This document shows, in pieces, positions 1 to 9,043 of a stretch of DNA of 38,035 bases (the first letter of the stretch is position 1; the number at the start of each line of letters is the position of its first letter). Under the pieces are notes generated by a model that saw nothing but the letters and a program-made list of their open reading frames with translations, was not told the DNA's origin and did not search any database. Both the position numbers and the translations under genes were made by a program. Where the stretch lies: contig NZ_RAWA01000044.1 of NCBI RefSeq assembly GCF_003611675.1, forward strand, positions 1 through 38,035, given 5' to 3'. The DNA is from Corallococcus sp. CA053C (GTDB lineage Bacteria > Myxococcota > Myxococcia > Myxococcales > Myxococcaceae).

Positions 1-20
1 AGATGTGTATAAAGAGACAG
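1..20 (+). other. Residual Nextera transposon-end adapter (not genomic)
   Basis: Bases 1-20 read AGATGTGTATAAAGAGACAG. The Tn5 mosaic-end/Nextera adapter is AGATGTGTATAAGAGACAG, so the match is complete except for one extra A in the A run. It sits exactly at the window end and the genomic reading frame starts directly after it. It is best explained as untrimmed library adapter with a 1-base insertion, and it should be ignored in any biological reading. Confidence 0.93.
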
Positions 21-21
21 C

Positions 22-111
22 CGCGAGGTGGTGGAGAACCTGGAGCTGCTCGAGTCGCTGGACGCGGCGGCGGACCTGGAAGTGCTGCTGGAGCTGGCCG
101 AGGAGAAGTAG
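22..111 (+). CDS. C-terminal end of an acidic protein, 5' truncated by contig end
   Basis: An open frame runs from the end of the adapter to a TAG at 109-111 and gives 29 residues. It begins REVVENLELLESLD and is very rich in Glu, Leu and Asp, so it is probably an amphipathic acidic helix. The start lies outside the window, so the family cannot be assigned. The high G/C third positions, the stop and the hairpin 10 bases later support a real gene end. It converges on glmS. Confidence 0.6.
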   Translation, partial: REVVENLELLESLDAAADLEVLLELAEEK

Positions 112-120
112 CCACGAAGA

Positions 121-153
121 AGCCCGGGCCCCCTGCACGAGGGGACCCGGGCT
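121..153. terminator. Bidirectional hairpin terminator between the partial gene and glmS
   Basis: Arms 121-133 and 141-153 form a 13-bp stem with one C/A mismatch around the 7-base loop TGCACGA. A mixed T-rich stretch (CTTGTCTCTTC) follows on the plus side and TCTTCGT follows on the minus side. The position between two convergent genes fits a shared intrinsic terminator. Confidence 0.7.
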
Positions 154-185
154 CTTGTCTCTTCAGGGCCTGAAGCGGTTCAGCG

Positions 186-2021
<1,836 letters not shown>

Positions 2022-2069
2022 GTTCCTGCCTCTTTCTCGACCCGCGCCGCCTCAGCAAATCACGGGAAT

Positions 2070-2103
2070 CCCAACCACGCCCAACCACACCCCAACGACG
2101 CCC
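2070..2103 (-). promoter_or_regulatory. G-quadruplex-type motif in the glmU-glmS spacer
   Basis: On the minus (transcribed-sense) strand the four G runs are GGG, GGGG, GGG and GGG, each separated by exactly 7 bases, which meets the standard G3+N1-7 rule. The same stretch is four imperfect 10-base repeats (plus strand: CCCAACCACG, CCCAACCACA, CCCAACGACG, CCCAACCGTC, the first three being the closest). It ends 48 bases before the glmS ATG and lies after the glmU stop. In RNA it could fold and affect glmS translation or transcript stability. The fold and the function are both inference. Confidence 0.45.
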
Positions 2104-2137
2104 AACCGTCCGACCACCAGGCAAGCGCTACGAAGAA

Positions 2138-3541
2138 CTAGCCGCCTGCCTTCACCTTCGCCTGCCGCGCCTTCTTGGCCGCCACCCACCCCTCCTTCAC
2201 CACCTGTGGCGCACGGGACACAGCGAGGCTCCCAGGAGGCACGTTCTTCGTCACCGTGGAGCCCGCGCCGACATAGCCGCCGTCTCCCACCTTCACCGGG
2301 GCGACGAGCTGCGAGTCCGAGCCGATGAAGACCCCGTCGCCCAGCTCGGTCAGGTGCTTGTTCACCCCGTCATAGTTACAGGTGATGGTGCCCGCGCCGA
2401 TGTTGCAGCCCGAGCCGATGTTCGCGTCCCCCAGGTAAGTCAGGTGGTTGGCCTTGCTGCCCTTGCCAATGCGGGCCTTCTTCGTCTCCACGAAGTTCCC
2501 CAGATGCACGTCCTCTGCCAAGTCCGTCCCAGGACGCAGCCGGGAGAACGGGCCAATGATGCACCGGTCGCCCACACGCGCCTCCTCCAGCACGGAGTAG
2601 GGCTTGATGTGGGTTCCGTCCGCCACGTGGGAGGCGGTGAGCACGCTGCCCTGCCCGATGATGACGTTCTTGCCGACGACGGTGCCGGCCGCGAGCGTGA
2701 CGCTGGGGCCAATCTCCGTGTCGGTGCCAATGGTGATGCCCTCTTCGATGTACGCCGTCGCGGGGTCCTGGATGGACACGCCGGCGCGCATGTGGGCTTC
2801 GTTGATCCGCTGCTGGAGCACGCGCGCGCGGGCCGCCAGCTCCACCTTGTCGTTCACGCCCGCGGTCTCCGTGGCGTCCGCGTCCACGGCGCCCACGGGG
2901 CCGTGCTTCGCGGCCATCTCCACCAGGTCCGTGAGGTAGTACTCGCCCTGCGCGTTGACGGGTTTGATCTCCGCGAGCGCCTTCCAGAGGAAGGCCGCGT
3001 CCACGGAGTAGATGCCCGCGTTGCACTCCTTCACCGCGCGCTGCTCCGGGGTGCAGTCCTTGTGCTCCACGATGCGCGCGACCTTGCCCGCCTCGCGGAT
3101 GACGCGGCCGTAGCCCGTGGGGTCGTCCAGCGTGGTGGAGACCATCGCCAGCACTCCGCCCGCGGCGTCATGCGCGGCGAGCAGCGCCTGGAGCGTCTCC
3201 TTGCGCAAGAGCGGCACGTCTCCGTAGAGGATGAGCACGCGGCCGTCGTGGCCCTTCAGCGCGTCCTGGGCGGCCTTCACCGCGTCCGCCGTGCCGCGCT
3301 GCTCCTTCTGGAGCGCGAAGCGCAGGGGCGCGTCCGGGAAGTGGGCGCGGATGGACTTCTCCACCTCGGCGGCCTGGTGTCCCACCACCGGCACCACGGA
3401 CGTGGCGCCCAGTTCCAGGGCCCGCTTCAAGGGATAGGCGCAGATGGGACGACCGAGGATGGGGTGAAGGACCTTCGCCTTCTCCGACTTCATCCGCGTG
3501 CCCTTCCCCGCGCACAGGACCACCGCTGCCAGAGCTGTCAT
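2138..3541 (-). CDS. glmU: Bifunctional UDP-GlcNAc pyrophosphorylase / glucosamine-1-phosphate N-acetyltransferase
   Basis: It acetylates glucosamine-1-phosphate with acetyl-CoA and then uridylylates the product to UDP-GlcNAc, feeding peptidoglycan and lipid A synthesis in the cytoplasm. The 467 residues compare with about 456 in E. coli. The N-terminal nucleotidyltransferase domain (1 to about 230) has the signature [11 protein letters not shown] (9-19) and GDVPLL (107-112). A linker helix leads to the left-handed beta-helix with hexapeptide repeats (about 250-455). [12 protein letters not shown] (365-376) contains the catalytic base His366. It is upstream of glmS in the same orientation, so two enzymes of one pathway are clustered; glmM is not in the window. 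Confidence 0.98.
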   Translation of the reverse strand: MTALAAVVLCAGKGTRMKSEKAKVLHPILGRPICAYPLKRALELGATSVVPVVGHQAAEVEKSIRAHFPDAPLRFALQKEQRGTADAVKAAQDALKGHDGRVLILYGDVPLLRKETLQALLAAHDAAGGVLAMVSTTLDDPTGYGRVIREAGKVARIVEHKDCTPEQRAVKECNAGIYSVDAAFLWKALAEIKPVNAQGEYYLTDLVEMAAKHGPVGAVDADATETAGVNDKVELAARARVLQQRINEAHMRAGVSIQDPATAYIEEGITIGTDTEIGPSVTLAAGTVVGKNVIIGQGSVLTASHVADGTHIKPYSVLEEARVGDRCIIGPFSRLRPGTDLAEDVHLGNFVETKKARIGKGSKANHLTYLGDANIGSGCNIGAGTITCNYDGVNKHLTELGDGVFIGSDSQLVAPVKVGDGGYVGAGSTVTKNVPPGSLAVSRAPQVVKEGWVAAKKARQAKVKAGG

Positions 3542-3576
3542 ATGCGGCGGAGAATTAGGGACCGCCGATCAACTCG

Positions 3577-3759
3577 TCAACCGTGCCCGGGTGTCAAAAC
3601 CGGCCGGGGGCCTTCCTGAGACGGCCGGGCGCTGACTGCCACACACAACGTGTTGCGCTGGACGGTGATGCCGAAGCGCGGCTTCAGGAACGTCGTCATC
3701 CGCACCGGCACGGGCGCCACCACCGGAACGGGGGGCTCGATGGGGTTCGGAGGACTCAT
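3577..3759 (-). CDS. Small proline-rich hypothetical protein upstream of glmU
   Basis: A 60-codon frame begins MSPPNPIEPPVPVVAPVPVR and continues into a mixed segment (MTTFLKPRFGITVQRN). Third positions are overwhelmingly G or C, as in the flanking genes, and GGTGG lies 6 bases before the ATG. It ends 35 bases before the glmU start on the same strand, so it could be the first gene of the glmU-glmS transcript. The frame is open further upstream (to a possible ATG ending at 3864), but the SD and composition favour 3759. There is no signal peptide, membrane segment or family I recognise. The 3760-3910 remainder is an unusually AT-rich patch (AAGGAAAAAAATGTTG near 3819) that probably holds divergent promoters; I could not place -10/-35 boxes with confidence. 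Confidence 0.4.
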   Translation of the reverse strand: MSPPNPIEPPVPVVAPVPVRMTTFLKPRFGITVQRNTLCVAVSARPSQEGPRPVLTPGHG

Positions 3760-3910
3760 GGACGCCACCAGTTGCTGCGCATGGATCAAGATTGCCTCGG
3801 GACAACCCACAATCCAAGGAAAAAAATGTTGCCCGGCTGAAACCCTGGTCCTGACGCGAAGCATGGTGCATTAGGGAACGGCCGGAAATCACAAGGAAAG
3901 GCGCTGACAG

Positions 3911-5689
3911 GTGGGGAACACACACATCGGAGCCGCGGTACCTGGGTGGATTCGCGCGGTAGGACTCACGGTGCTACTGGCCGCTTCGGGAGTGCAGGCG
4001 GCGCGGCCCTACCGGGGAGGTGCGGTGGCCACGGCGTACCCCCCCGCGAGCGAGGCCGCGCTGGAGATGCTGAACAAGGGCGGCAACGCGGTGGACGCGG
4101 CGGTGGCGGCGGCGTTCGTGGCGGCGGTGGTGGGTCCCTACCACTCCGGCGTGGGCGGCGGCGGGTTCGCGCTGGTGCACGACGCGAAGTCGGGCGACAC
4201 GCGGGTGCTGGACTTCCGCGAGGTGGCGCCGAAGGCCGCGTCCCACGACATGTACCTGCGTGACGGCTCGCTCGTGCCGGGGCTGTCCACCGACGGCGCG
4301 CTGAGCGTGGCGGTGCCGGGCGCGGTGGCGGGCTATCTGGAGCTGCTTTCGACGCACGGCAAGCTCAAGCCCGCGGTGGTGCTGGCCCCGGCCATCCGGC
4401 TCGCGAAGCAGGGCTTCTGGGTGACGCCCAAGTACCAGCAGATGGCGACGGGCCGCGCGGAGTGCCTGCGCAAGGACGCGGAGGCCGCGCGCATCTTCCT
4501 CGTGCCCGACGCGCAGGGGACCCCGGGCGTGCCCCCGGTGGGCCACCTGATCAAACAGCCGGACCTGGCGCGCACGCTGGGGCTCATCGCGAAGGGCGGC
4601 GCGAAGGCGTTCTACGCGGGCCCGGTGGCGCAGGCGCTGGTGAAGTCGGTGAAGGACGCGGGCGGCGTGCTCACCCAGGAGGACCTGACGGCGTACCAGA
4701 CGCGCAAGCCCGCGCCGCTGGAGACCACCTACCGGGGCCACCGCATCCTCACGATGCCGCCTCCCAGCGCGGGCGGGCTCGCCGTGGTGCAGGTGCTGGG
4801 CATGCTGCAACAGCTGCGTCCGCAGGGCGTGCCCTACCGCGACCCGGACACGCTGCACCTCTACGTGGAGGCGGTGCGCCGCGCGTACGTGGACCGCGCG
4901 AAGTACCTGGGTGACCCGGCCTTCGTGCAGGTGCCGCTGGAGCGGCTGGTGTCGCCCGGCCACCTCGCGGACCTGGCGGGCAGCATCGACCCGAAGAAGG
5001 CCACGGCCAGCGCATCGCTGCTGGCGCCAGTGACGGGCGGCCCGGCCTCCACGCTGCGCCACGACGCGGGGCCCCTCACGCCGGAGCCGGAGAAGAAGAA
5101 CACCACGCACATCTCCGTCATCGACAAGGACGGCAACGCGGTGGCGCTGACGACGACGGTCAACTACAGCTTCGGCTCGTGCGTCGTGGGCAAGGGCACC
5201 GGCGTGCTCCTCAATGATCAGATGGACGACTTCGCGGCGCAGCCGGGCGTGCCCAACGCGTACGGGCTCGTCACGGGTGAGCCCAACGCCATCCAGCCCG
5301 GCAAGGTGCCCCTGTCCTCCATGTCGCCCACGCTGGTGTTCTCCAAGGAGGACCCGAAGCAGGTGATGCTGGCGGTGGGCAGCCCCGGCGGCTCCACCAT
5401 CCCCACCACCGTCATCCAGGCCATCAGCAACGTGGTGGACCAGGGCATGGACGTGACGCGCGCGGTGGGCGCCGGCCGGCTGCACCACCAGTACCTCCCG
5501 GACGAGCTGTGGGTGGACAAATGGGGCCTGGAGCCCGCGACGCTCTCCGCGCTGGAGGCCCGAGGCCATAAGATTCGCCGGATGGACGGCTGGGGTGATG
5601 CGGAGGCCGTCTACAGCGACCCCCGCACCCACCTGCGCTACTCCTCCAGCGATCCCCGCAACGAGGGCGCTGGCCTGGGCCAGGACTGA
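3911..5689 (+). CDS. ggt: Gamma-glutamyltransferase (glutathione hydrolase), exported
   Basis: An N-terminal-nucleophile hydrolase that cleaves or transfers the gamma-glutamyl group of glutathione and related peptides, typically in the periplasm. The 592 residues fit a pre-pro-enzyme that self-cleaves into large and small subunits. The GTG start has AAGGAAAGG about 9 bases upstream, and residues 11-30 form a signal peptide (hydrophobic core, ending GVQA). The large subunit carries the GGNAVDAAVAAA block (58-69). The small subunit would begin at Thr398 in the sequence NTTHISVIDKDGNAVALT, which aligns with the catalytic Thr of the E. coli enzyme. NDQMDDF and SPGGSTIPT (oxyanion region) follow. 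The C-terminus YSSSDPRNEGAG is also family-typical. The TatD-like gene starts 20 bases later, so the two probably form an operon. Confidence 0.96.
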   Translation: MGNTHIGAAVPGWIRAVGLTVLLAASGVQAARPYRGGAVATAYPPASEAALEMLNKGGNAVDAAVAAAFVAAVVGPYHSGVGGGGFALVHDAKSGDTRVLDFREVAPKAASHDMYLRDGSLVPGLSTDGALSVAVPGAVAGYLELLSTHGKLKPAVVLAPAIRLAKQGFWVTPKYQQMATGRAECLRKDAEAARIFLVPDAQGTPGVPPVGHLIKQPDLARTLGLIAKGGAKAFYAGPVAQALVKSVKDAGGVLTQEDLTAYQTRKPAPLETTYRGHRILTMPPPSAGGLAVVQVLGMLQQLRPQGVPYRDPDTLHLYVEAVRRAYVDRAKYLGDPAFVQVPLERLVSPGHLADLAGSIDPKKATASASLLAPVTGGPASTLRHDAGPLTPEPEKKNTTHISVIDKDGNAVALTTTVNYSFGSCVVGKGTGVLLNDQMDDFAAQPGVPNAYGLVTGEPNAIQPGKVPLSSMSPTLVFSKEDPKQVMLAVGSPGGSTIPTTVIQAISNVVDQGMDVTRAVGAGRLHHQYLPDELWVDKWGLEPATLSALEARGHKIRRMDGWGDAEAVYSDPRTHLRYSSSDPRNEGAGLGQD

Positions 5690-5709
5690 AGAAGAGGAGA
5701 ACCGAGCCC

Positions 5710-6492
5710 GTGCCCGAGCCGCTGCCGCTCTTCGATGCGCACCTCCACCCGGAGGCCCTCACCGACCAGGACCTGGAGTCCATGCGCTTCTTCGGCGTGG
5801 AGCGGGCCCTGGTGGTGGCGCATCACTTCCCGGAGGCGACGGCCAAGGGGCTGCGTCAGCACTTCGACCACCTGGTCGAACGACAGCTCCCGCGCCTGGA
5901 GCGGCTGGGCATCCGCGCCTGGGCCGCCCTGGGCGTGCACCCGCGCTGCATCCCCCGGCGGGGCCTGTCGGAAGTGCTGGGTCACCTGCCGGAGTACTTC
6001 GAGGGCGGCCGCGTGGTGGCCCTCGGTGAAACGGGCCTGCACGCGGGCGGCGAGGAGGAGGAGGAGGCCTTCCTCGAACAGCTCGCCCTGGCCCGCCAGC
6101 TCAAGCTGCGCGTGGTGGTGCACACGCCCTTGAGGGACAAGGAGCGCCACACGCGGCGCATTCTCACGCTCCTGCGCCAGTCGGGCCTCGCGCCGTCACG
6201 CGCGCTGGTGGACCACGCCAACGCCCGCACCGTGCGCACCATCCTGGAGGTGGGCCACTGGGCGGGACTGACGCTGCATCCGGAGGCCCTCCAGGCGGAC
6301 CGGGCGGTGGCCCTGGTGCGGCGGCTGGGCAGTGAGCGGCTGGTGCTGGACTCGGACGCGGGCGACGGCGCGGGGGACATCCTGGGCCTCGCGCGCACGG
6401 CGAACCTGCTGGGCAAGGCGAAGCTGTCCGAGCGGCTCGTGCGGCGCGTCACCCGGGACAACGCCGCGCACTTCTTCCAGATCCACGACTGA
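5710..6492 (+). CDS. TatD-family metal-dependent hydrolase
   Basis: A 260-residue TIM-barrel metallohydrolase of the TatD/amidohydrolase superfamily; known members are metal-dependent nucleases, but the substrate here is unknown. Visible ligands: FDAHLHP (8-14, HxH), GETGLH (metal-binding Glu), VVVHTP, VDHAN and the late LDSDAGDG aspartate. The length matches TatD (about 260). It diverges from typical TatD in having GLHAGGEEEEEAF where TatD proteins usually have a GLD-type motif, so it may be a separate subfamily. The GTG start is preceded by GAAGAGGAGAAC, a strong SD beginning right after the ggt stop, supporting co-transcription with ggt. Confidence 0.85.
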   Translation: MPEPLPLFDAHLHPEALTDQDLESMRFFGVERALVVAHHFPEATAKGLRQHFDHLVERQLPRLERLGIRAWAALGVHPRCIPRRGLSEVLGHLPEYFEGGRVVALGETGLHAGGEEEEEAFLEQLALARQLKLRVVVHTPLRDKERHTRRILTLLRQSGLAPSRALVDHANARTVRTILEVGHWAGLTLHPEALQADRAVALVRRLGSERLVLDSDAGDGAGDILGLARTANLLGKAKLSERLVRRVTRDNAAHFFQIHD

Positions 6493-6576
6493 GTGCGCCA
6501 TCGCGTCAGGCGAGCGGCTGACGAGCGCCTGGCGTGCCCAGGGCGCCGCGTGTGAAAAGGACCCGGGAGACGCGGG

Positions 6577-6633
6577 GGTTGTAAATGCAGCGGGCCCCGC
6601 GCTGTGAAGCGCGAGGCCCGGGGATTTACAACC
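6577..6633. terminator. Large nested hairpin terminator between convergent genes
   Basis: The perfect outer arms GGTTGTAAAT (6577-6586) and ATTTACAACC (6624-6633) enclose an inner 12-bp stem (6592-6603 with 6608-6619, one mismatch) with the tetraloop GTGA. The near-symmetrical structure lies 84 bases after the TatD-like stop and 36 bases after the end of the minus-strand gene, as expected for a bidirectional terminator. Confidence 0.75.
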
Positions 6634-6669
6634 TGAGGCAGGGCAGGCACCCGAAGGCGCCGGCCGGAC

Positions 6670-6939
6670 CTAGTTCACGGAGGCGGAGACCGACGTTTCA
6701 GCCTGCAGGGAGAGCCCCTGCGCGTCCGGCGCCAGCCGCACCTGCACGCCCTGCGAACGGTACTCCGCCAGGGAGTCCGCCGCGTCGTCGAGCAGCTGCT
6801 GGTAGCGCTCCTCCAGCTCCACCGCGATCAGCAACATGGTCTCGCCCGCGTCCGCGACGCCCGGGCGGTACACCTGGCACCGCTGGAACCGCGCCCAGCG
6901 ACCGTTCTGCATCTTCACAAGCTCGCCGTCGTAAGCCAT
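6670..6939 (-). CDS. Small hypothetical protein (89 aa)
   Basis: The ATG at 6939 has GAGGAG 7 bases upstream, which decides the start; the frame stays open for about 300 bases further upstream but without coding character. The protein (MAYDGELVKMQNGRWARFQR...) has no signal peptide. Residues 37-63 form a likely amphipathic helix (ELEERYQQLLDDAADSLAEY), and the C-terminus is Ser/Val/Ala rich. I recognise no family. It is monocistronic, ending at the nested hairpin, and is divergent from the gene at 7266. Confidence 0.7.
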   Translation of the reverse strand: MAYDGELVKMQNGRWARFQRCQVYRPGVADAGETMLLIAVELEERYQQLLDDAADSLAEYRSQGVQVRLAPDAQGLSLQAETSVSASVN

Positions 6940-7265
6940 GCGCAGCTCCTCACGTGGGGAATCCGACGAACGCAATCTAGAGGCGAATCCGCGCGCTGTC
7001 ACCTCCCTGCTTGAAAATTCGTAAACCCTTCGGGATTCCAAAGGGTTGGAGGCTCTCGAAGGCCTGTCCCGAGCCCCCTGGGCGACCGGGCTGGTGCAAA
7101 ATGTAAAGTGGCTGACTGTCAACGCGGTTAAGTCGGACCCAAGGGCAATGGCGCGTTGCGCTGTCAACACATCGCGGCCCTGCCCTGGCGTGGAGGAAGC
7201 AACCGGGGCGCTGGGGCGCGCCTGACGCGTGGCACCCGGCCGGGGCATCCCTTAGATTCCACCGG
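6940..7265. promoter_or_regulatory. Divergent intergenic region (326 bp) with -35-like boxes and a small inverted repeat
   Basis: No convincing gene lies here. Base composition is lower in GC than the neighbours around 6995-7130. Two minus-strand TTGACA hexamers (plus-strand TGTCAA at 7117-7122 and 7162-7167) are perfect sigma-70 -35 matches, but neither has a good -10 box at 16-18 bases. An inverted repeat AACCCTT (7024-7030) / AAGGGTT (7041-7047) with a 10-base spacer lies 85 bases upstream of the minus-strand gene and could be an operator. Function is inference. Confidence 0.3.
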
Positions 7266-7532
7266 ATGAAGTTGCCCCTGTTGTTTCGTCGCGACCGGCC
7301 CACCATTCCGTCCGCCAACGCGCAGGATCATGCGGAGCGGGTGATCGCGGAGTCCCTGCGCGTGCTCGGTCAGGTGTGCACGAAGGTCGCGGACGCCATC
7401 GAGGCGCAGCGGCTGGAGCGCAACGGCTACGCGCACAACAGCTACCTGCGGCGCATGGACGAGCGTGAGAAGGCCGACGACGCGGCGAAGTCCGGGCCGG
7501 GCTCGGCGGGTTCGGCGGGCTCCGGAGGATGA
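7266..7532 (+). CDS. Small hypothetical protein (88 aa)
   Basis: It begins MKLPLLFRRDRP, followed by a helical charged segment (HAERVIAESLRVLGQVCTKVADAIEAQRLERNGYAHNSY) and a Gly/Ser-rich tail. It is probably cytoplasmic; I recognise no family. There is no clear SD before the ATG. The TGA overlaps the ATG of the amidohydrolase gene (ATGA at 7529-7532), which suggests translational coupling and supports the frame as real. Confidence 0.6.
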   Translation: MKLPLLFRRDRPTIPSANAQDHAERVIAESLRVLGQVCTKVADAIEAQRLERNGYAHNSYLRRMDEREKADDAAKSGPGSAGSAGSGG

Positions 7533-8515
7533 CGCCGTCCCCCGGGGCATGCCCCGAGGTGTCCCCGGAGTCCCCTGGCGACGACGACGTCCCGGTGCCG
7601 TGTCTGGCTTCAGCGCCCACGTGGCGTGATCGCGGCATCCGGCTGCCCATGCCCGCGCTGGCGGACGAGGAGGGGCCCCGCGTGGACCCCGGCCTGCCGC
7701 CCGTCGTGGATGCCCACGTGCACCTGTTCCCCGACCGCGTCTTCGAAGCGGTGTGGCGCTGGTTCGACCGCTACGGCTGGCCCATCCGCTACAAGCTGCA
7801 CACGCCCGATGTGTTGTCGTTCCTGCTGTCCCGGGGCGTCGAGCGCGTGGTCGCCCTGCACTACGCCCACAAGCCGGGCATGGCGCGCGCCCTCAACGCC
7901 TACATGGCGGAGGTGGTGAAGGCGGAGCCCCGCGTCGTGGGGCTGGGCACCGTGTTCCCCGGCGAACCGGGCGCCACGGACATCCTGGAGGAGGCCTTCG
8001 CCCTGGGCCTGAAGGGCGTGAAGCTGCACTGCCACGTGCAGTGCTTCTCCCCGGACGCGCCGGAGCTGCACGCCATCTACGAGACATGCGCCCGGGCGGG
8101 GAAGCCGCTCGTGATGCACGCGGGGCGTGAGCCGGCCAGCCCCCAGTATCCGTCTGATCCCTACACGCTCTGCGCCGCGGAGCGGGTGGAGCGCGTGCTG
8201 GCGGATCATCCCTCGCTGAAGCTGTGCGTGCCCCACCTGGGGGCGGACGAGTTCGACGCCTACGCGCGCCTGCTCGAGCGCCACGACACCCTCTGGCTGG
8301 ACACCACGATGACGGTGGGCGGCTACTTCCCCGTGCCCCTGCCCCGCCAGGCGCTGGAGGTGCGGCCGGAGCGCATCCTGTACGGGACGGATTTCCCCAA
8401 CATCCCCTACGCCTGGGACCGGGAGCTCAAGGCGCTGGCGGGCCTGAAGCTCGCCGAGGACGCACTGGCGGGAGTGCTGGGCGGCAATACGCTCAGGCTT
8501 TACGGTGAGGGCTGA
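7529..8515 (+). CDS. Amidohydrolase-superfamily protein (amidohydrolase 2 type)
   Basis: A 328-residue metal-dependent TIM-barrel hydrolase or decarboxylase. Motifs in order are VDAHVHLFP (HxH at 61-63), GVKLHCHVQ, VMHAGREP, VPHLGADE and the C-terminal YGTDFPNIP with the conserved metal or base Asp. The substrate cannot be told. The annotated ATG overlaps the previous stop, but GGAGG (7524-7528) directly abuts it, leaving no spacing. The first 40 residues (Pro/Asp-rich, no fold) may therefore not be translated, and a start at Met41 (7649) or GTG 7595 is possible. It is followed by a short hairpin. Confidence 0.88.
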   Translation: MTPSPGACPEVSPESPGDDDVPVPCLASAPTWRDRGIRLPMPALADEEGPRVDPGLPPVVDAHVHLFPDRVFEAVWRWFDRYGWPIRYKLHTPDVLSFLLSRGVERVVALHYAHKPGMARALNAYMAEVVKAEPRVVGLGTVFPGEPGATDILEEAFALGLKGVKLHCHVQCFSPDAPELHAIYETCARAGKPLVMHAGREPASPQYPSDPYTLCAAERVERVLADHPSLKLCVPHLGADEFDAYARLLERHDTLWLDTTMTVGGYFPVPLPRQALEVRPERILYGTDFPNIPYAWDRELKALAGLKLAEDALAGVLGGNTLRLYGEG

Positions 8516-8533
8516 TGTTGAAAAGAAACGCAA

Positions 8534-8554
8534 CCCCTTCCGCAATGGAAGGGG
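8534..8554 (+). terminator. Perfect 8-bp hairpin after the amidohydrolase gene
   Basis: CCCCTTCC (8534-8541) and GGAAGGGG (8547-8554) pair perfectly around GCAAT, 18 bases after the stop codon. There is no T tract (CATTCCCATCATT follows), so it may be an inefficient terminator, an mRNA 3'-end stabiliser or part of the leader of the receiver gene that starts 69 bases later. Confidence 0.45.
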
Positions 8555-8623
8555 CATTCCCATCATTGACCCCATAGAATCGCGGTCCCCAAGCAGACGC
8601 CGCCATCCCAGAGGCTCATACCC

Positions 8624-9001
8624 ATGTCGAACATCCTGGTCGTCGACGACGACGCGAGTCACCGCACGCTCATCTGCGATGCCCTCCAGGAGATGGGCTA
8701 CGCCACCACGGAGGCCGCCAACGGGCGCGAGGCGCTGGACCTGCTGGAGGAGGACATTCCGGGCGCGGTGCTGCTCGACCTCCGGATGCCCGTGATGAGC
8801 GGCTGGGGCCTCTTGGACGCGCTCAAGAAGATGCCCCGGGCGCGCAACCTGCCCATCATCATCATCTCCGGGTACGGCTTCGAGTGGGAAGCGGAGCTCG
8901 TGGGCGCCGCGGGCTACATCTCCAAGCCGGTGGACCTGGACAAGGTGCGCACCACCGTGCAGCAGATCGTCGGGCCGCCTGAAGTCGCCATGGTGCACTG
9001 A
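8624..9001 (+). CDS. Stand-alone response regulator receiver protein
   Basis: A 125-residue single REC domain with no output domain. Phosphorelay residues are all present: acidic pocket Asp8-Asp9-Asp10, phospho-acceptor Asp52 (LLDLRMP), Ser82 in the Thr/Ser switch position (ISGYG) and Lys101 (SKPVD). It is likely a phosphate shuttle or a protein-interaction switch for a distant histidine kinase; none is encoded here. AGAGG lies about 10 bases before the ATG. It precedes the ABC exporter genes by 42 bases on the same strand, so co-transcription is possible but unproven. Confidence 0.93.
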   Translation: MSNILVVDDDASHRTLICDALQEMGYATTEAANGREALDLLEEDIPGAVLLDLRMPVMSGWGLLDALKKMPRARNLPIIIISGYGFEWEAELVGAAGYISKPVDLDKVRTTVQQIVGPPEVAMVH

Positions 9002-9043
9002 GTCGCAAGTGCCAGGCAGGCACGGCCATCCGTCAACCCGAGG

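Noticed and set aside
2022-2137. glmS ribozyme upstream of glmS
   Set aside because: The gap is only 116 bases, G-rich and repetitive, with no match to the conserved ribozyme core.
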